Source: Phyto melanocephala (lineage: Eukaryota; Arthropoda; Insecta; Diptera; Rhinophoridae). From it: 64,000 nucleotides of DNA. The position numbers were made by a program, and so were the translations under genes. The stretch lies in assembly GCA_941918925.1 (NCBI GenBank), contig OW799236.1:83230213-83294212 (forward strand), read 5' to 3'. The notes beneath the pieces were generated by a model. That model was not told the origin of the DNA, did no database searches, and saw nothing but the letters and a program-made list of their open reading frames with translations. Position 1 is the stretch's first letter. Every line of letters starts with the position of its first letter. Shown piece by piece: positions 10,375-21,221 of this stretch.

Positions 10375-11100
10375 GCAATCCTAATTGATGTACACTTTGC
10401 CTTTTAAATATATTTAAAGAAAAAAATCAACTAGTGTTAAATCACATGATCGTGACGGCTAATTAATATCGACATGACGTCAAATAACACGACCGTTGAA
10501 TTCCTCGTTGGCTGCATGGCAAGTGGCACCGTCCTGTTGAAAAGACATATCGTTCAGGGTTATATCCACAATTTCTGACTGTACCAAGCTGTACCAAACA
10601 ATCATTCTCAAGGATTGTCATTTTCCCAACTGTGGAAATTCTTCTTAAAGAATTAACTTTACTGAAAATGTGCCTCGTCGCTAAAGATGATTTTCTTTGT
10701 TAAGTAACCATTTATTTCTGTCGATTCCACCAATCATTCGGAGTATCGATGACAGTTGAGGTGGTCAGTAAACTTCAAATCTTGTAAGCGTTTAAATTCA
10801 AATATTTATTCAAAATTCGCATCAGAAATATTCTTGAGATATTCAAATGCTGGGCACAAAAACGAGTCGTGGTTGACGGCTTTTCTGTCACTCTATCGCA
10901 AACAACAGCAATGTTTTCCACAGAACAAAGTAGGTGAACATGCCCAAGTGTTTTTATATATCCTACAGACCCGGTTTGCTGAAATTTGCGCACAAGTTTT
11001 CCGATTGTGAACACATTTAGTCGATTATGCTGACCAAAAGAATCACATAGTGAACTAAGTGCTGCTCAATTGTGTACCTACCCATGATTGAATTTATCAA
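10375..11100 (-). pseudogene. Rosa/mariner-type transposase, decayed, catalytic Asp residues visible
   Basis: On the minus strand the order is right for a Tc1/mariner transposase of rosa type. An N-terminal HTH piece (LCDSFGQHNRL, TIGKLVRKFQQTGSV, about 11050-10960) is followed by SVENIAVVCDRVTEKPS and RILNKYLNLNAYKI (10930-10780). Then come KKIIFSDEAHF (10690-10660, first Asp), MSFQQDGATCHAANEE (about 10545-10498, second Asp), PSRSCDLTLVDFFL (about 10455-10410, third Asp) and YLKGKVYIN. Several in-frame stops lie between these blocks, for example after SDEAHFQ and after GRVI. The spacing between second and third Asp is 34 residues because about seven residues seem deleted compared with the 41 usual for rosa. 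A real but dead transposase. Confidence 0.82.
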
Positions 11101-12006
11101 ACACTGAAACAAAGAAATGCTTTTTAATTTTTGAATTTTTAGGCTATAAGTTCATTATACCTTTCACCTGCAATACTAAAGTGCATATAACTCTTTGCAT
11201 TCATTTCTGATTTCATACAGTATATATTTTCTGAAATCTTATAAATATGGGGAAGGATGAAGTATTGTCCTTCTGTCCGCATGTTGGTTGAAATTAAATT
11301 TTAGAAGACCCTAGTTTTTTCCCAGAACATTATGTGCATAAGTCTTCTCAAAATATATAAAAAGAAGTCGCATTTGAAGTCCAGTACAATCGTTTCACAA
11401 CTCTCTGAAATATGAGCAACTAAACACGACAGCCTCGGTTTTTCCTATATTTTTTCCACAGCAAATAAAATTATTTAGCCCTAGGATAATTTTTAGCCAC
11501 TTGGGTACTATTTTTAACAAAAAAAAAAAATTATTTTACAATAATAGTAATAGAAAACATGTTTCGATCATCAAAAAAAACAAATTAAATGAGCTATATT
11601 TATCGGGCAATAAGGAAATGAGTTGTTTCTTAAAAAAAATTTAAATAATAAGTTTTTACGCTACAACTTCTTCTAAATTGCGGGTTTGTAATGGTGTTAT
11701 TAAATTAAGCTTATGTCGGCTTAAGCAGTTATTTCTATCTGTAACAGATTTGTTGGGGCTTTTTTTGCTTTCATTAGGAATATCAGTTTTTTCTTAATTT
11801 ATTTAAGCAATATTGGCTTCTTTTACAGCTCCGATTTTAAATCAAAGTAGCAAAAGTATTTACTGTAAACAAATATTTATTTCAAAAATTTCAATTTAGC
11901 AATACTTTTTAATATTTTTTCAAGTTTTCTTAATATTAAAAAAAAATTAAAAAAGAGATAATATTACAAAAATTTTTGAAATATTGGTTTTACTTGGAGG
12001 AGCTAG
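11101..12006. other. Spacer with a decayed family B 3' end
   Basis: 11150-11330 resembles the 3' end of family B in reverse: TATACCTTTCACCTGCA, then TATATTTTCTGAAATCTTAT and a CTTCTGTCCG trace. The rest is AT-rich and I see nothing else in it. Confidence 0.45.
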
Positions 12007-12037
12007 TGTACGTTATAATTTAATGTATAACGTACAT
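12007..12037. repeat. Short perfect palindrome
   Basis: TGTACGTTATA and TATAACGTACA form an inverted repeat with a short AT loop, directly outside the MITE at 12038-12256. It could fold into a hairpin; function unknown. Confidence 0.5.
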
Positions 12038-12256
12038 ATCAAGGCATATTAATTCATCATAATCATAATCGCAGTTTGGAGAGAACTTTTTTGTTTATAT
12101 TTTTTATATACATATGAAGTTGACATTTGAAATTAATGAGAGAGGAGAGAAAATTGTTTTTTATCTATAGACTTTGACAGCTGAAATTTAAAATAAGAGA
12201 AGAAAAAATAACCAGCTGACGAAACAGGACTACCTAATAAATAAATCTGCCTCGGT
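12038..12256 (-). mobile_element. MITE family M1, copy 1
   Basis: Starts ATCAAGGCATATTAATTCAT and ends with a decayed inverted match (AATAAATCTGCCTCGGT). Inner motifs GACAGCTGAAATTT and CCAGCTGACGAAACAGGACTA match the other copy at 18177-18364 in reverse orientation. No ORF. Confidence 0.65.
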
Positions 12257-12361
12257 CCATATGTATACCCAAAACCTATTACTGTTGATAAAGATTAAGA
12301 ATGCGCATTTAAGTAGGTAGTAGAAGTAGTTTCTTCTAATAAATAGAATTTAGATATTTCA

Positions 12362-12993
12362 ATATAGAGCGCTTCATTCTTCCAAAATCTTTGTCCATAG
12401 AAAAATTATATGAATTTGAGATAAAGCTTTTTATGAGAGGTGGACGTTAAAGTAAGCGTGTCACACTTATTTTCCGTTGGTGCAAACCGTTTGACCAAAA
12501 AGCAATGTTTGCAAAATTTTAGAATCATACATCCAATTTTGTCAGTTTTATTACGTTTTAATTTTGAAATATACCGCAAAATACACTGTGCGGTATAAAT
12601 TTTCGTACATTTTGTCTTATAACTCCTTTGATAATGTATAGATTTCAGAGAAAGAAAACGTTTCTACTCAGGAAATATACTTATGAAATTTTATCGCTCT
12701 TCGTCATTGCGTTTAGACACAATCGCATTTTATTCGATGTTGTAAGGACATTGTTTTTTTGACCGGCTCTTTTATTACGAGCTATAACTCTCTTAATAAT
12801 ATACCAATTTTGCCTATTAATAATATGAAACTAACCTTGTATATAGGAAATATTCTGGAAAAATTTTATTCCCCCAACTTTTCCGGTTTGAGCTCTGTCC
12901 TGCTTTTAACAGATGGACAGACGGACAGGAATTGCTAGAATGAATGAAATGAATATTCCCCCACGCAATTTTTTTTGGTGCTGGATATAAAAA
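12362..12993 (+). mobile_element. Family A Helentron-like element, 5'-truncated and decayed
   Basis: Begins within a family A module (TCTTTGTCCATAGAAAAATT, then GAGGTGGACGTTAAAGT). It runs through the conserved block with CACTGTGCGGTATAAATTTT, ATTCGATGTTGTAAGGACA and CAGATGGACAGACGGACAGG, and ends in TTTTTTTTGGTGCTGGATATAAAAA, the decayed 3' hairpin. About two thirds of the element is missing. Confidence 0.75.
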
Positions 12994-15251
12994 TGATTCA
13001 CAATAAATTGAAGAAATCATATCTTATAAGCGGTTTTTTTAAGTATATGTGAGCTAATCTCATTACAGAGCATTTAAAGTTTAAGCCTCTATGCAAGTTT
13101 TTGTTTGGTTAGGTGTACCGTCAAAACACTTAAATATGTTTTTGAAAAATCTATTTCATTTTTAATGTTTTATTTTGTTATTGTTCTTGTTAAGGTTTAT
13201 TTTATTTCAATTTTGTTTTATTACAGTTTTGTTGTATATTGCAATACTTTTGATCGTAAGACAAAACACATTTTAAGAAGTAAAAATTTTATAATCACTA
13301 TAAACGCAATTTTAAATTTGATTAAATTGCTTGTAAGCCTTTTTTTTGCATGTGTCACTCTTAAGTCTATATCAAAATGAAAGCACATTATGTCATTTAA
13401 TAATTTTGCAGGTTTTATTATGCTTAACAAAAGTAGAGCGTTATTTTGTTTCTCATTCTATATATTGCTCTATATTAAACAATTAGCTCCTTGCTAACCA
13501 ATATAATCCTAAACTCATAATTTTCTAAGTAAGAAAAGTTTAAACGTCTAAATTGATCTATTGTCGAAATCAAAACATCTTTATTAACAGCTGTTGCTTT
13601 TATCGGCTTTTTCCCTTAGCGTTGACAACCTGCAAAATGTGTAATCTGCTTCCAACTAAAAGTTCATTGAACTTCATAAAACACATCTAATACTTGAGGA
13701 AGCAGGTGTATCCTTTAATGTGTATAGAATATATTAAAAAATTCTAATACAATTGAATCTTAAAATCATTGTTCATTAAAAAAAACGAACTTGTAGCAGT
13801 GGAAAAGTATACACTTGCTCTACATATAAATCGTATAATAAATGCTTTTAAAACGTTAAATGAATGCTTAAAAAACTAATCCTTAAAAAAATAAACTACA
13901 TTTTGGAATAAAAAAAAAAATAAAACAAGAGCAATGACATTTAAAGAGTCTCTTTAAATAGCACAAACAATTTCTAAAGCACGTCTCAAACTACAAATTA
14001 ATAAAGAAAGAGGCGAAATGAATGAACAAATTCTTAAAGGAATTTCCGGTTGCATTTCGAAACAGAAACAAAGAAAATGCTACGAGACACAGGAAACATA
14101 TGCGCCAGAAATACCAGACTAAAACACGTAGATTTTTATTTTACAATAAAAAAATAAGAAGAAGAGAAAACAAATCAAAAAACAATTATTTAATGCGCAC
14201 AATTGGTTTTTAAATGCACGACAATCAAAGTGCGATTAATACCACAAAAAAGCGGCTGCATTAAACAGACAAAAAAACACAACAACTGCATGATAAACTA
14301 AACGGAAACCTTATTACTCAGATGTACATACATACGCACATTCATACATTTACCACAATGACAACTTGAAAAAATTTTTAAGTTCCGAAAAAATCAAATA
14401 AATTTGGAGACAGTTTTCTTCGGCTGAATTAATCAAACATCATTGATTTTTAATTAAGAAGTTTAATTGAAGTTATGCCGTATTTTAGCCATAAGAAATC
14501 AATAAAATAACAAAACTTCTTCACCGAAGGGGTTTATGTTACAATCACGTTTGTCTTGTGGTTTATCGTGAAAACAAATTAAGTCTATTACGTTAAACGC
14601 ATAATTAATTCGAGTGGCAAAGTTTGTTTGACGCGTGTTAATGTTATTTGTAATTAGCATAATTTAACAATATATTAATTACAATTGAAAAAAACAACAC
14701 ATTAATCGATGTTGTGGGGGTACTGCAATGTAAAAGGAAATTGTAATTATTTATTAAGAATTTTACGGTGATTCTTTTCAAGTCAAATTTACTACATTTA
14801 TGTATGTAACTGTCCTTAGGAGAAGATAAACCAATTTTCAAATTAGAACATGTTATAATATAACCTCTTCAAAGTGTTTTCTTAAATCACAAATCTTAAT
14901 ATGAAATACACGTTCTCATTACCTGTAAAGGGAGCCGATATGCATATCCTGTTCTTAATAAAATGATAAAGTGGATAATGATTTATTTAGAAGGAATTTT
15001 TGTCAAGTATTCGAAAATATTTCTGTTATGTTAAGTTCTAGAGATCTTTTAAAAATATCTAATAGTTAGCATTATTATGTCAGAGATGTGCGTGTTTAGC
15101 ATTCAAATGAGTTTTCTAATATTTTGCAAAAGTTATAACATATACAGCAAATTATGAACATAAATACAAATAAGTAATGTTCTTTTACTGAATTCGTTGT
15201 ATTTGCAAAAACATTAAAAAATGTTGTTTACTATGAAAATTATAATAAAAC
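12994..15251. other. AT-rich spacer, no gene seen
   Basis: No domain in any frame. Open frames of 63-91 codons (13105-13430, 14022-14213, 14644-14841) are low-complexity or overlap on opposite strands. No TE ends recognised. Confidence 0.5.
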
Positions 15252-15560
15252 CAGTGTAGAGCACTATATTCGGCTGTGCCAAATCTTAATTTACCCTTCA
15301 CAAAATGGTGGATAGGCAACAACAAGCATATACATATAAATAATGTGAAACAGATTTACACTTTTTTCATATTTGTTGTTGTTAAATCGTGACATTATTT
15401 GTGAATATACCTTCTTGAGCGTGGACATGTTCGCTAAACGTGCAGTAAACCAACGAAAAAAGTTCGCATTACGTACACTCGTGCACGTAAATAAGCATAA
15501 AAAATATACCAACTACAACAACCGACAAATTTCTAGCCATCATGTATAACATCCCCTGTT
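15252..15560 (+). mobile_element. Family B-like 5' end fragment
   Basis: GTAGAGCACTATATTCGGCTGTGCCAAATCTTAATTTACCCTTCACA matches the 5' end of the Helentron-like families (hairpin ATTCGGCTGTGCCAAAT, then TATACCCTTCACA). What follows to about 15560 is only weakly like family B, so the right limit is uncertain. Confidence 0.5.
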
Positions 15561-15591
15561 TTTCTTGTTTTAGTTGTTGTTTTTGTTTTGT

Positions 15592-16255
15592 TTTTATACC
15601 CTTCACAGAGAGTGTAAGGGTATATATAATTTTGTCATTTTAAATTTCTAAAAAAATCATCTGCGACCTCATAAAGTATATACTTTCAGAAAGCTTATGG
15701 CTAGAAAGTCGATTAAATAATGTTCACCTGTTCGTGTGTATGCTTAAATTACTTTGATTAAGCCCTTCGACATTGCTCAGACCCATGTGTGGTACAAAAA
15801 CATCAGTAATATATCGGTACTGAAAATCAGAAAAGACAAGTAAGATTGAGGAAGAAGCCAGGACTACCTCATTTTTTCATACTACACCCACACAAACGTA
15901 TATACGTATACTGGTTAGAGCGAACCTTGTTTCAAATCCCGGTTGAGTCAAAAAAAACATTTTTTAATAATTGATACATAAATACATACATATATAAGCT
16001 TATTTTTTAATTTTATGAGGATTATTTTAAAGCGGATAAAAATCATTATAAAGAATAATAAAACTTATATAATTATTTCATTTTAATAACAGAAAGGATT
16101 TGAATAGAAGAATACATATAACAATGTAAAACTTTAAATTAAAATATGGTTTCGGATATAATAAAGCAAATGGCGCATAATAAATTTAGGGTTAGGTACG
16201 CTGTGGTAAAGGGTATCACCAGATTAGGCACGGCCGATTATAGCAATAGTAGTTG
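15592..16255 (-). mobile_element. Family B2 Helentron-like element with inverted tRNA-like block
   Basis: The minus-strand element ends 3' at TACCCTTCACAGAGAGTGTAAGGGTATA (a hairpin, 15597-15624). Its 5' end carries the decayed hairpin TAATCGGCCGTGCC (about 16228-16240). Inside is a block reading on the plus strand as ACTGGTTAGAGCGAACC then TTTCAAATCCCGGTTGAGTC, followed by an A-run (15908-15957). GGTTAGAGC and TTCAAATCC resemble the A-box side and B box of a tRNA gene. Relative to the element's own 5'->3' direction this block is inverted compared with the copies at 21390 and 26248. Confidence 0.65.
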
Positions 16256-16429
16256 TTTTTTTATAGAATTTTGGTTTAAGAATTTCGATTGAAAACAGAC
16301 TCACGTGTGATTTTTCTCTTATATCTCAGCTGCTATTAAATCGATATGGCTGATTTGTAATACCAACATTTTAGATATAATGGATTTCTGAAAATTTTAC
16401 TTTAAAAGCGAATCCTTGGAATATATGCG

Positions 16430-17176
16430 TAGTAATGTAACACGCCCATTTTAGTGTCCTCTACCCATAAATGGCTTTTGCTCAAACTCATATACATATT
16501 TATAGAAAAATAGAACTCTATGATTCAATATCCAAGTTGATTTCAACCATCATTACCTCCTTGTAAAGCATTCTCTACTATTTTGTGTATTTGGTACAGT
16601 GTTAACGTCTTGGAAATCTTGGTTCTATATTAAACTTAAAACAAGTTGGTGAATAACATGTTCAAGATGAACACTTACCAATTTAGTACAGGCATGAGTA
16701 TGTCCATATGCAATACAATTTTTACTCCATATCGTTTCAGTCACAATACGATATTATACTTGAAAATTTAATATTCTTTGTTGACCATTTGAACTTACCC
16801 GATTATTACGAATCTTTGCACGCACCTTATTCAGTATTTAATATTTAATCTTTTATCAAATTTGTAATTTTAACAGTAGAAATTGCCACAGCGACACAAG
16901 CTTAATAATATTTAAAACTACATCTAGTTACCTAGTCATAGTCCTCTGCTTAGGTACAACATTGTCCTTTTAAGACTAAATGTAAGAAAATAGATTAATA
17001 ACAAATTGAAATTAAACAAAAAGTAATACATATTTCATTACAAAGAGATTATTTTAAAGTGATTAAATTAAATATTAACAAAACAATAAGTTTTGTGGTA
17101 TAAGTGTCCTACACAATATTACTAATGGTTATCAAAAATTCGGCACAACCGGCCGAATCCGGCTCCAACTTCTTAT
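16430..17176 (-). mobile_element. Decayed family A element
   Basis: Traces in the right order: ACACGCCCATTTTAGTGTCC (about 16440), CAAACTCATATAC, then TTCATTACAAAGAGATTATTTTAAAGTGATTAA and a 5' hairpin trace ATTCGGCACAACCGGCCGAAT at about 17137-17157. Much older than the other copies. Confidence 0.55.
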
Positions 17177-17182
17177 ACTCTT

Positions 17183-17320
17183 TAAAGGTTATATAGATAT
17201 GAGTTTGTTTTCAATTTGTAATTTCTGCCGTATTCATTTTCGACTCCTCAAAGTATTTTGATTTTAAGTCCTTATGCATAAAGAAGTCGATTTAGCTCTG
17301 TCCGTCCGTGTGAGCGTTGA
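17183..17320 (-). mobile_element. Decayed family B 3' end
   Basis: Contains GTAATTTCTGCCGTATTCATTTTCGACTCCTCAAAGTAT, an AAGAAGTCGATTTAGC block and CTGTCCGTCCGTGTG, in the order of the reversed 3' end of family B. No 5' half. Confidence 0.55.
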
Positions 17321-17639
17321 TATTTAGAAACCAGGAACAAATCATGCCAATTTCGGATACCCTGTTTTGATGTGAGACATATCCCAGATAAAAGCGTTCG
17401 GCATCGATCGAAACAAACAATATGTAGATAGAATAAGAATTGTACTATAAAACGGGTGAAGCAAACCTTTGCAACCACTTTTTCAACAAGTACGGCAATG
17501 TGTTGTCTAACGTTAACATAATGGACTATTACGGTTTCATGTCTTACCGCAAAGTCGAAAAAATTGCAAAAATTATGTGAGAAGTTATGTGCAGAGTTCA
17601 GAAGCTTAAAATAAATAGGATCCATTTGGTATCACCAAA

Positions 17640-17990
17640 TTAAGATAATTACATTAGCTTTGATGCCAAATCAGCTGGTTACTGAAATGGTTCCATATTT
17701 GATCGCAACTAATGATTCGATGCAAAAGATTATATCCTTTAATAAAGTTCAAATAGCATTACGGACATCGTGTTTTAAGGCCTTTTGGTTTTAATTCGTA
17801 TGGCACACAATTGCCCTGCTTTTGAAAGAATTCTGGTGCTCGCAAAAATTTTTCAATTGCTGATTTATTGCCAATGTTGAGATTGATAGATAGAATAGAT
17901 AGGAATTTAATTGGAGCTGGGCGATAATCACCACTTGTCAAGCGCACAAACCGTCTTTCGCTTCGCTTAAGCTTCGTCGATCAGTTGGTA
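17640..17990 (-). pseudogene. Mariner (DD34D-type) transposase fragment
   Basis: On the minus strand RRFVRLTSGDYRPAP (about 17960-17915) is followed by an N-terminal stretch, then KQGNCVPYELKPKGLK (17818-17768), which matches the mariner signature WVPHEL. After a stop and frame change comes LLHRIISCDQIWNHF (about 17720-17680), the counterpart of FLHRIVTGDEKW with the first catalytic Asp. The catalytic C-terminal half is not seen. Spacing and signatures are those of classical mariner, distinct from the rosa-type relics elsewhere in the window. Confidence 0.72.
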
Positions 17991-18176
17991 TGTTTCAGCG
18001 ACAGGGTACATAAGTATATGCAGTCTCTAAAATGATACAAGTTATTGTATTAAAAGTATAAACTGCATTCAAAAGATACGCAATGTATAGTTTTAGGTTT
18101 TTAATCCATTCAATCTTTCAAAAAGAATTTGATTTTTTACATAACTTTGACGTTTTAATTAATTTTTTTATTTTTT

Positions 18177-18364
18177 ATCAAGGCATATTTATTCATCAGG
18201 TAGTCTTGATTCGTCAGCTGATTATTGTTTTCAGCTGTCAAAATGCATAAAAAAACAATTTTCTCTCTTTTAATTTGTTTCAAATGTCAAACTTTATATA
18301 TAAAAAATATAAACAAAAAATTCTCTTCTAACTGCAATTACCTGATGAATAAATATGCCTTGAT
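18177..18364 (+). mobile_element. MITE family M1, copy 2
   Basis: Perfect inverted repeats: CAAGGCATATTTATTCATCA plus GGTA on the left and its exact complement on the right (TACC, TGATGAATAAATATGCCTTG). Length about 186 bp, no ORF. It is better preserved than copy 1 at 12038-12256 and in the opposite orientation. I could not fix the target duplication. Confidence 0.78.
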
Positions 18365-20371
18365 TTTGTATATTAAAAACAAAAACCTTAAAGATATTTG
18401 ACTCCTTACAAAAAATCAATTTTATTTTTGAAAATTTTAGATTTTCATTCAAAAATATCAATTTAAATATTAAAATTTTTCCTTTAAACGATAAACATTA
18501 ACGACCAACATTAAATTCTTTTATCTTAAAAATCCACCTGCTCTTAACACTTAACTTTTACTTGTCAAACATTAAATGACACATCTATTCAAATAATCGG
18601 TTACAGTTGATGAATGCTGTAAATGGTTTTAATAAAAGAAAATCGTAAGAAAATAAAAATTACTGCTTAAGAAAATAGCCCATGCCAGGAAATAATAAAC
18701 CAATATATATGTATAAAGAAAATAAATAATACTAACTTCCTTGTTTTTCTTATTGTGAAATTTTTAGGAGAATATACAGAGAGAGACAGAGAGAGTCCCA
18801 CAATTATACAAAGAAATTTTCTGGGTAAAAGAACATACAAAAAATTTTGAATCTTTTGAAAAAAAAAACGACAAGATAAAAGATTTGAGACATGAGGCCA
18901 TAATTGTTTTTAATTCTTGCAATTTTTTATTTATGTTTATCTTGAAAGAGATGAACAATAAATTCAAACGATTTTTTAAGAATTAATTTCATTTACGAAC
19001 ATTTTTCTTTGGAATATAATTGTTTGCGATTTGAAAAGAAAACTGTCCTTTGTTAAGCAAGTGCAATACCTGTTTAATTTTTTTTTTTTATATTAATACA
19101 CATCCGGTAGGTTACTATTGCCTTTTGCACCTTGCAGATTAAGGAGTCTTAAGTGACACACTTTTTTAAATTTTTTTTGTAATATGATAAAAATTTTATA
19201 TAATTAAATGTGTAGTTATCCTTAAATTTACAACTTTCGTAATTATAAAATTTAAACATGTTTATCGTGTTGCTGTCTGGAATACTACCTGTTTGGGAGC
19301 AGTATTATTATTATTATTTTTTTTAAATTTTAGTCTGTAAGAAAAACTCAAATCTAATGTCAAATGCCGCCACCTTGTGCCTTGAATTTTTTAAAGTGAT
19401 CAGTTTCGCTTAAGACAGAAGCGGGGTCATTTAGGCAGACCTCTAGCCCAACACAAAGTTGAAAGTGTACAGCAAGAAAAAAGGAAACAAATAAGTCAAA
19501 ACATGCACTTAGACACATGTCGCTGGCAACACCCCAAACACACGAATATTTTTATAGGGTTTAAGCCTATAAGAAAACCAGGCATAAACAAACAGTTACT
19601 TAATATTCACCTAAACACCCTCATGGTAGGTTTTATGTTGTTGTAGTAGGAGTAGTTGTTAGTGCCGTTAAGACAGGCACGAATTTGTGATAAGACATGC
19701 TAGACTAGGCACGATCCTTGACGACATCACTCACTAATAACACTGTTAACAACAACAATAGCCACATTTCTTTACACTAACAAACAAAAAAGGCAGTGCG
19801 GCTAAAGAATGAGTTAATGAGGCGTATGATTGCAGTGGAAGCCTTTAAAACTTTTTAAAAACTAAGAATTTTTGTTGGAAAATTTGTAGCCAATACGGAA
19901 GAAAAGAAAGTATAAGCAAAATATTTTTTTTAATTAACAATAAATAATAAAGTTAAGTCCTTAGAAAAAGTTATTTTTAGAATGAATATTGGTGACTTTG
20001 AAATGTAAGCCAATATATTTTAAAAATAACATTTTTAAACTAAATAGAACAGCAGCTATTTCTGTATACTGCATGCCATCAAGTGCTATAAGTGTGATTT
20101 TGAGTCTGGTCATTATAACGAAAATTAGATAGGTTTTACTGGGTTGACCATGGGTGGACTTTTTCATGTATGCCTTAAGACCTGGAGCGTGCTCGAGTCA
20201 ACGCATTCGTTCTAATAAAGTTCTTACAGTTCATAACTCATAATAATATGGAAATCATTATTAACGCATAAAGGGCGTAAAACTAACAAAACAATTTTTA
20301 TGAAACACCCCAAACAATAACTAATCTGATGTCTTTGTTTTTCATGTTTCTGCACCAATGGGATGTATGTA
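18365..20371. other. AT-rich spacer, no gene seen
   Basis: No domain-bearing frame. 19380-19760 is somewhat richer in G and C than its surroundings, but I see no ORF, repeat or TE end in it. Confidence 0.5.
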
Positions 20372-20626
20372 TAATGAGCTCATTTTGATTTATTTATTTA
20401 TTTGGATTCATTTCTTAATTATCTACTAAGAACAAGACTGCAGGTACTTATCTTGCTATCCCCGAAAAATTTAAATAAAATCCCCAAAACTCACAAAACA
20501 TATTGATTAACACTTTTTAATAAAAAAAAACATAAAATTTTTATAAATTACTATTTAAATAAATATGTATGTTTTAAACTGAGTTCGCAAAAATTTCTAC
20601 TTAAGTGAATTTCTGACCATTCAGAA
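20372..20626 (+). repeat. Local repeat X, copy 1 (empty site of family B)
   Basis: Starts TAATGAGCTCATTTT and contains TAAAATCCCCAAAACTC, CATATTGATTAACACTTTTT and a 3' part ATTTCTGACCATTCAGA. It recurs at 21222-22250 and, more decayed, at 22251-22435. In this copy the stretch TTTTTAATAAAAAAAAACATAAAA is uninterrupted; in copy 2 a family B element is inserted there. Confidence 0.75.
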
Positions 20627-21221
20627 ATGGTCTCTCTGAGTTAATTTGCTAGGACGACCACAGCGACTTGCATTTTCAAAGTTTTTTCGCCTTTGAACCG
20701 ACTTACAGTGGTCCGTATGGTAAAACGGCTGCGATTCATCAATTCACCGATCTCAGCAAACGATTTCCCTTGGTTATGCAAATATAAAATTATTCTTCGC
20801 TGAGATTCAGTAGTTTCACATTGTTTAGGACACATTTTAAAAAGATAACAAACAAAATTATTATTTTTTAAACTTTTAGCAACTTTTCAATTACTTAAAT
20901 GAATAAAAAAAATTATAACGGAATATAACAGCATGTGGCAAATGCAAAATTGTTGCCAGATTATTCAAATTAAAATAAAGGGACTGATGCCTAACAAAGT
21001 GTGCCTATACTTTTGTCCATTGCATTTTAGAACTTTTTGTACTTTTTTATCTGCCTACGGATTAACTCATCTTTCTACACGAATAAAACTGCTACAATTT
21101 TAAAATATACATCAGCATATAATAGATTAATAGTAATTTAAATATGAAAAATATTACTTCTGCTTTTGCTGCAGTCTTTAAAACTACATGGCTGTTGTGC
21201 CTATACTTAAGTCCATCACTG
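20627..21221 (-). pseudogene. Tc1-like transposon fragment with N-terminal transposase
   Basis: The minus strand encodes a Tc1-type DNA-binding domain: RRIILYLHNQGKSFAEIGEL, then SRFTIRTTVSRFKGEKTL (20835-20690). A frame change leads into NFENASRCGRPSKLTQRD, the classical 'GRPxKLTxRD' linker. The catalytic domain is absent; the frame runs into repeat X. The surviving terminal repeat has two similar direct repeats on the plus strand, GTGCCTATACTTTTGTCCAT (about 21001) and GTGCCTATACTTAAGTCCAT (about 21197), the second ending CACTG|TA. Two direct repeats about 200 bp apart in one terminal repeat is the IR/DR arrangement of some Tc1 transposons. TA follows at 21222-21223. Confidence 0.8.

Noticed and set aside
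14022..14213. Basic 63-codon frame (MNKFLKEFPVAFRNRNKENATR...)
   Set aside because: Lys/Arg/Asn-rich as expected from A-rich DNA; no domain or neighbour to support it.
15908..15957. tRNA gene
   Set aside because: Only A-box-edge and B-box-like pieces are present, too close together and without an acceptor stem or anticodon arm; treated as a tRNA-like block of family B.
17272..17625. Minus-strand frame of 117 codons
   Set aside because: Starts in spacer and ends in a decayed family B 3' end; no motif in either direction.
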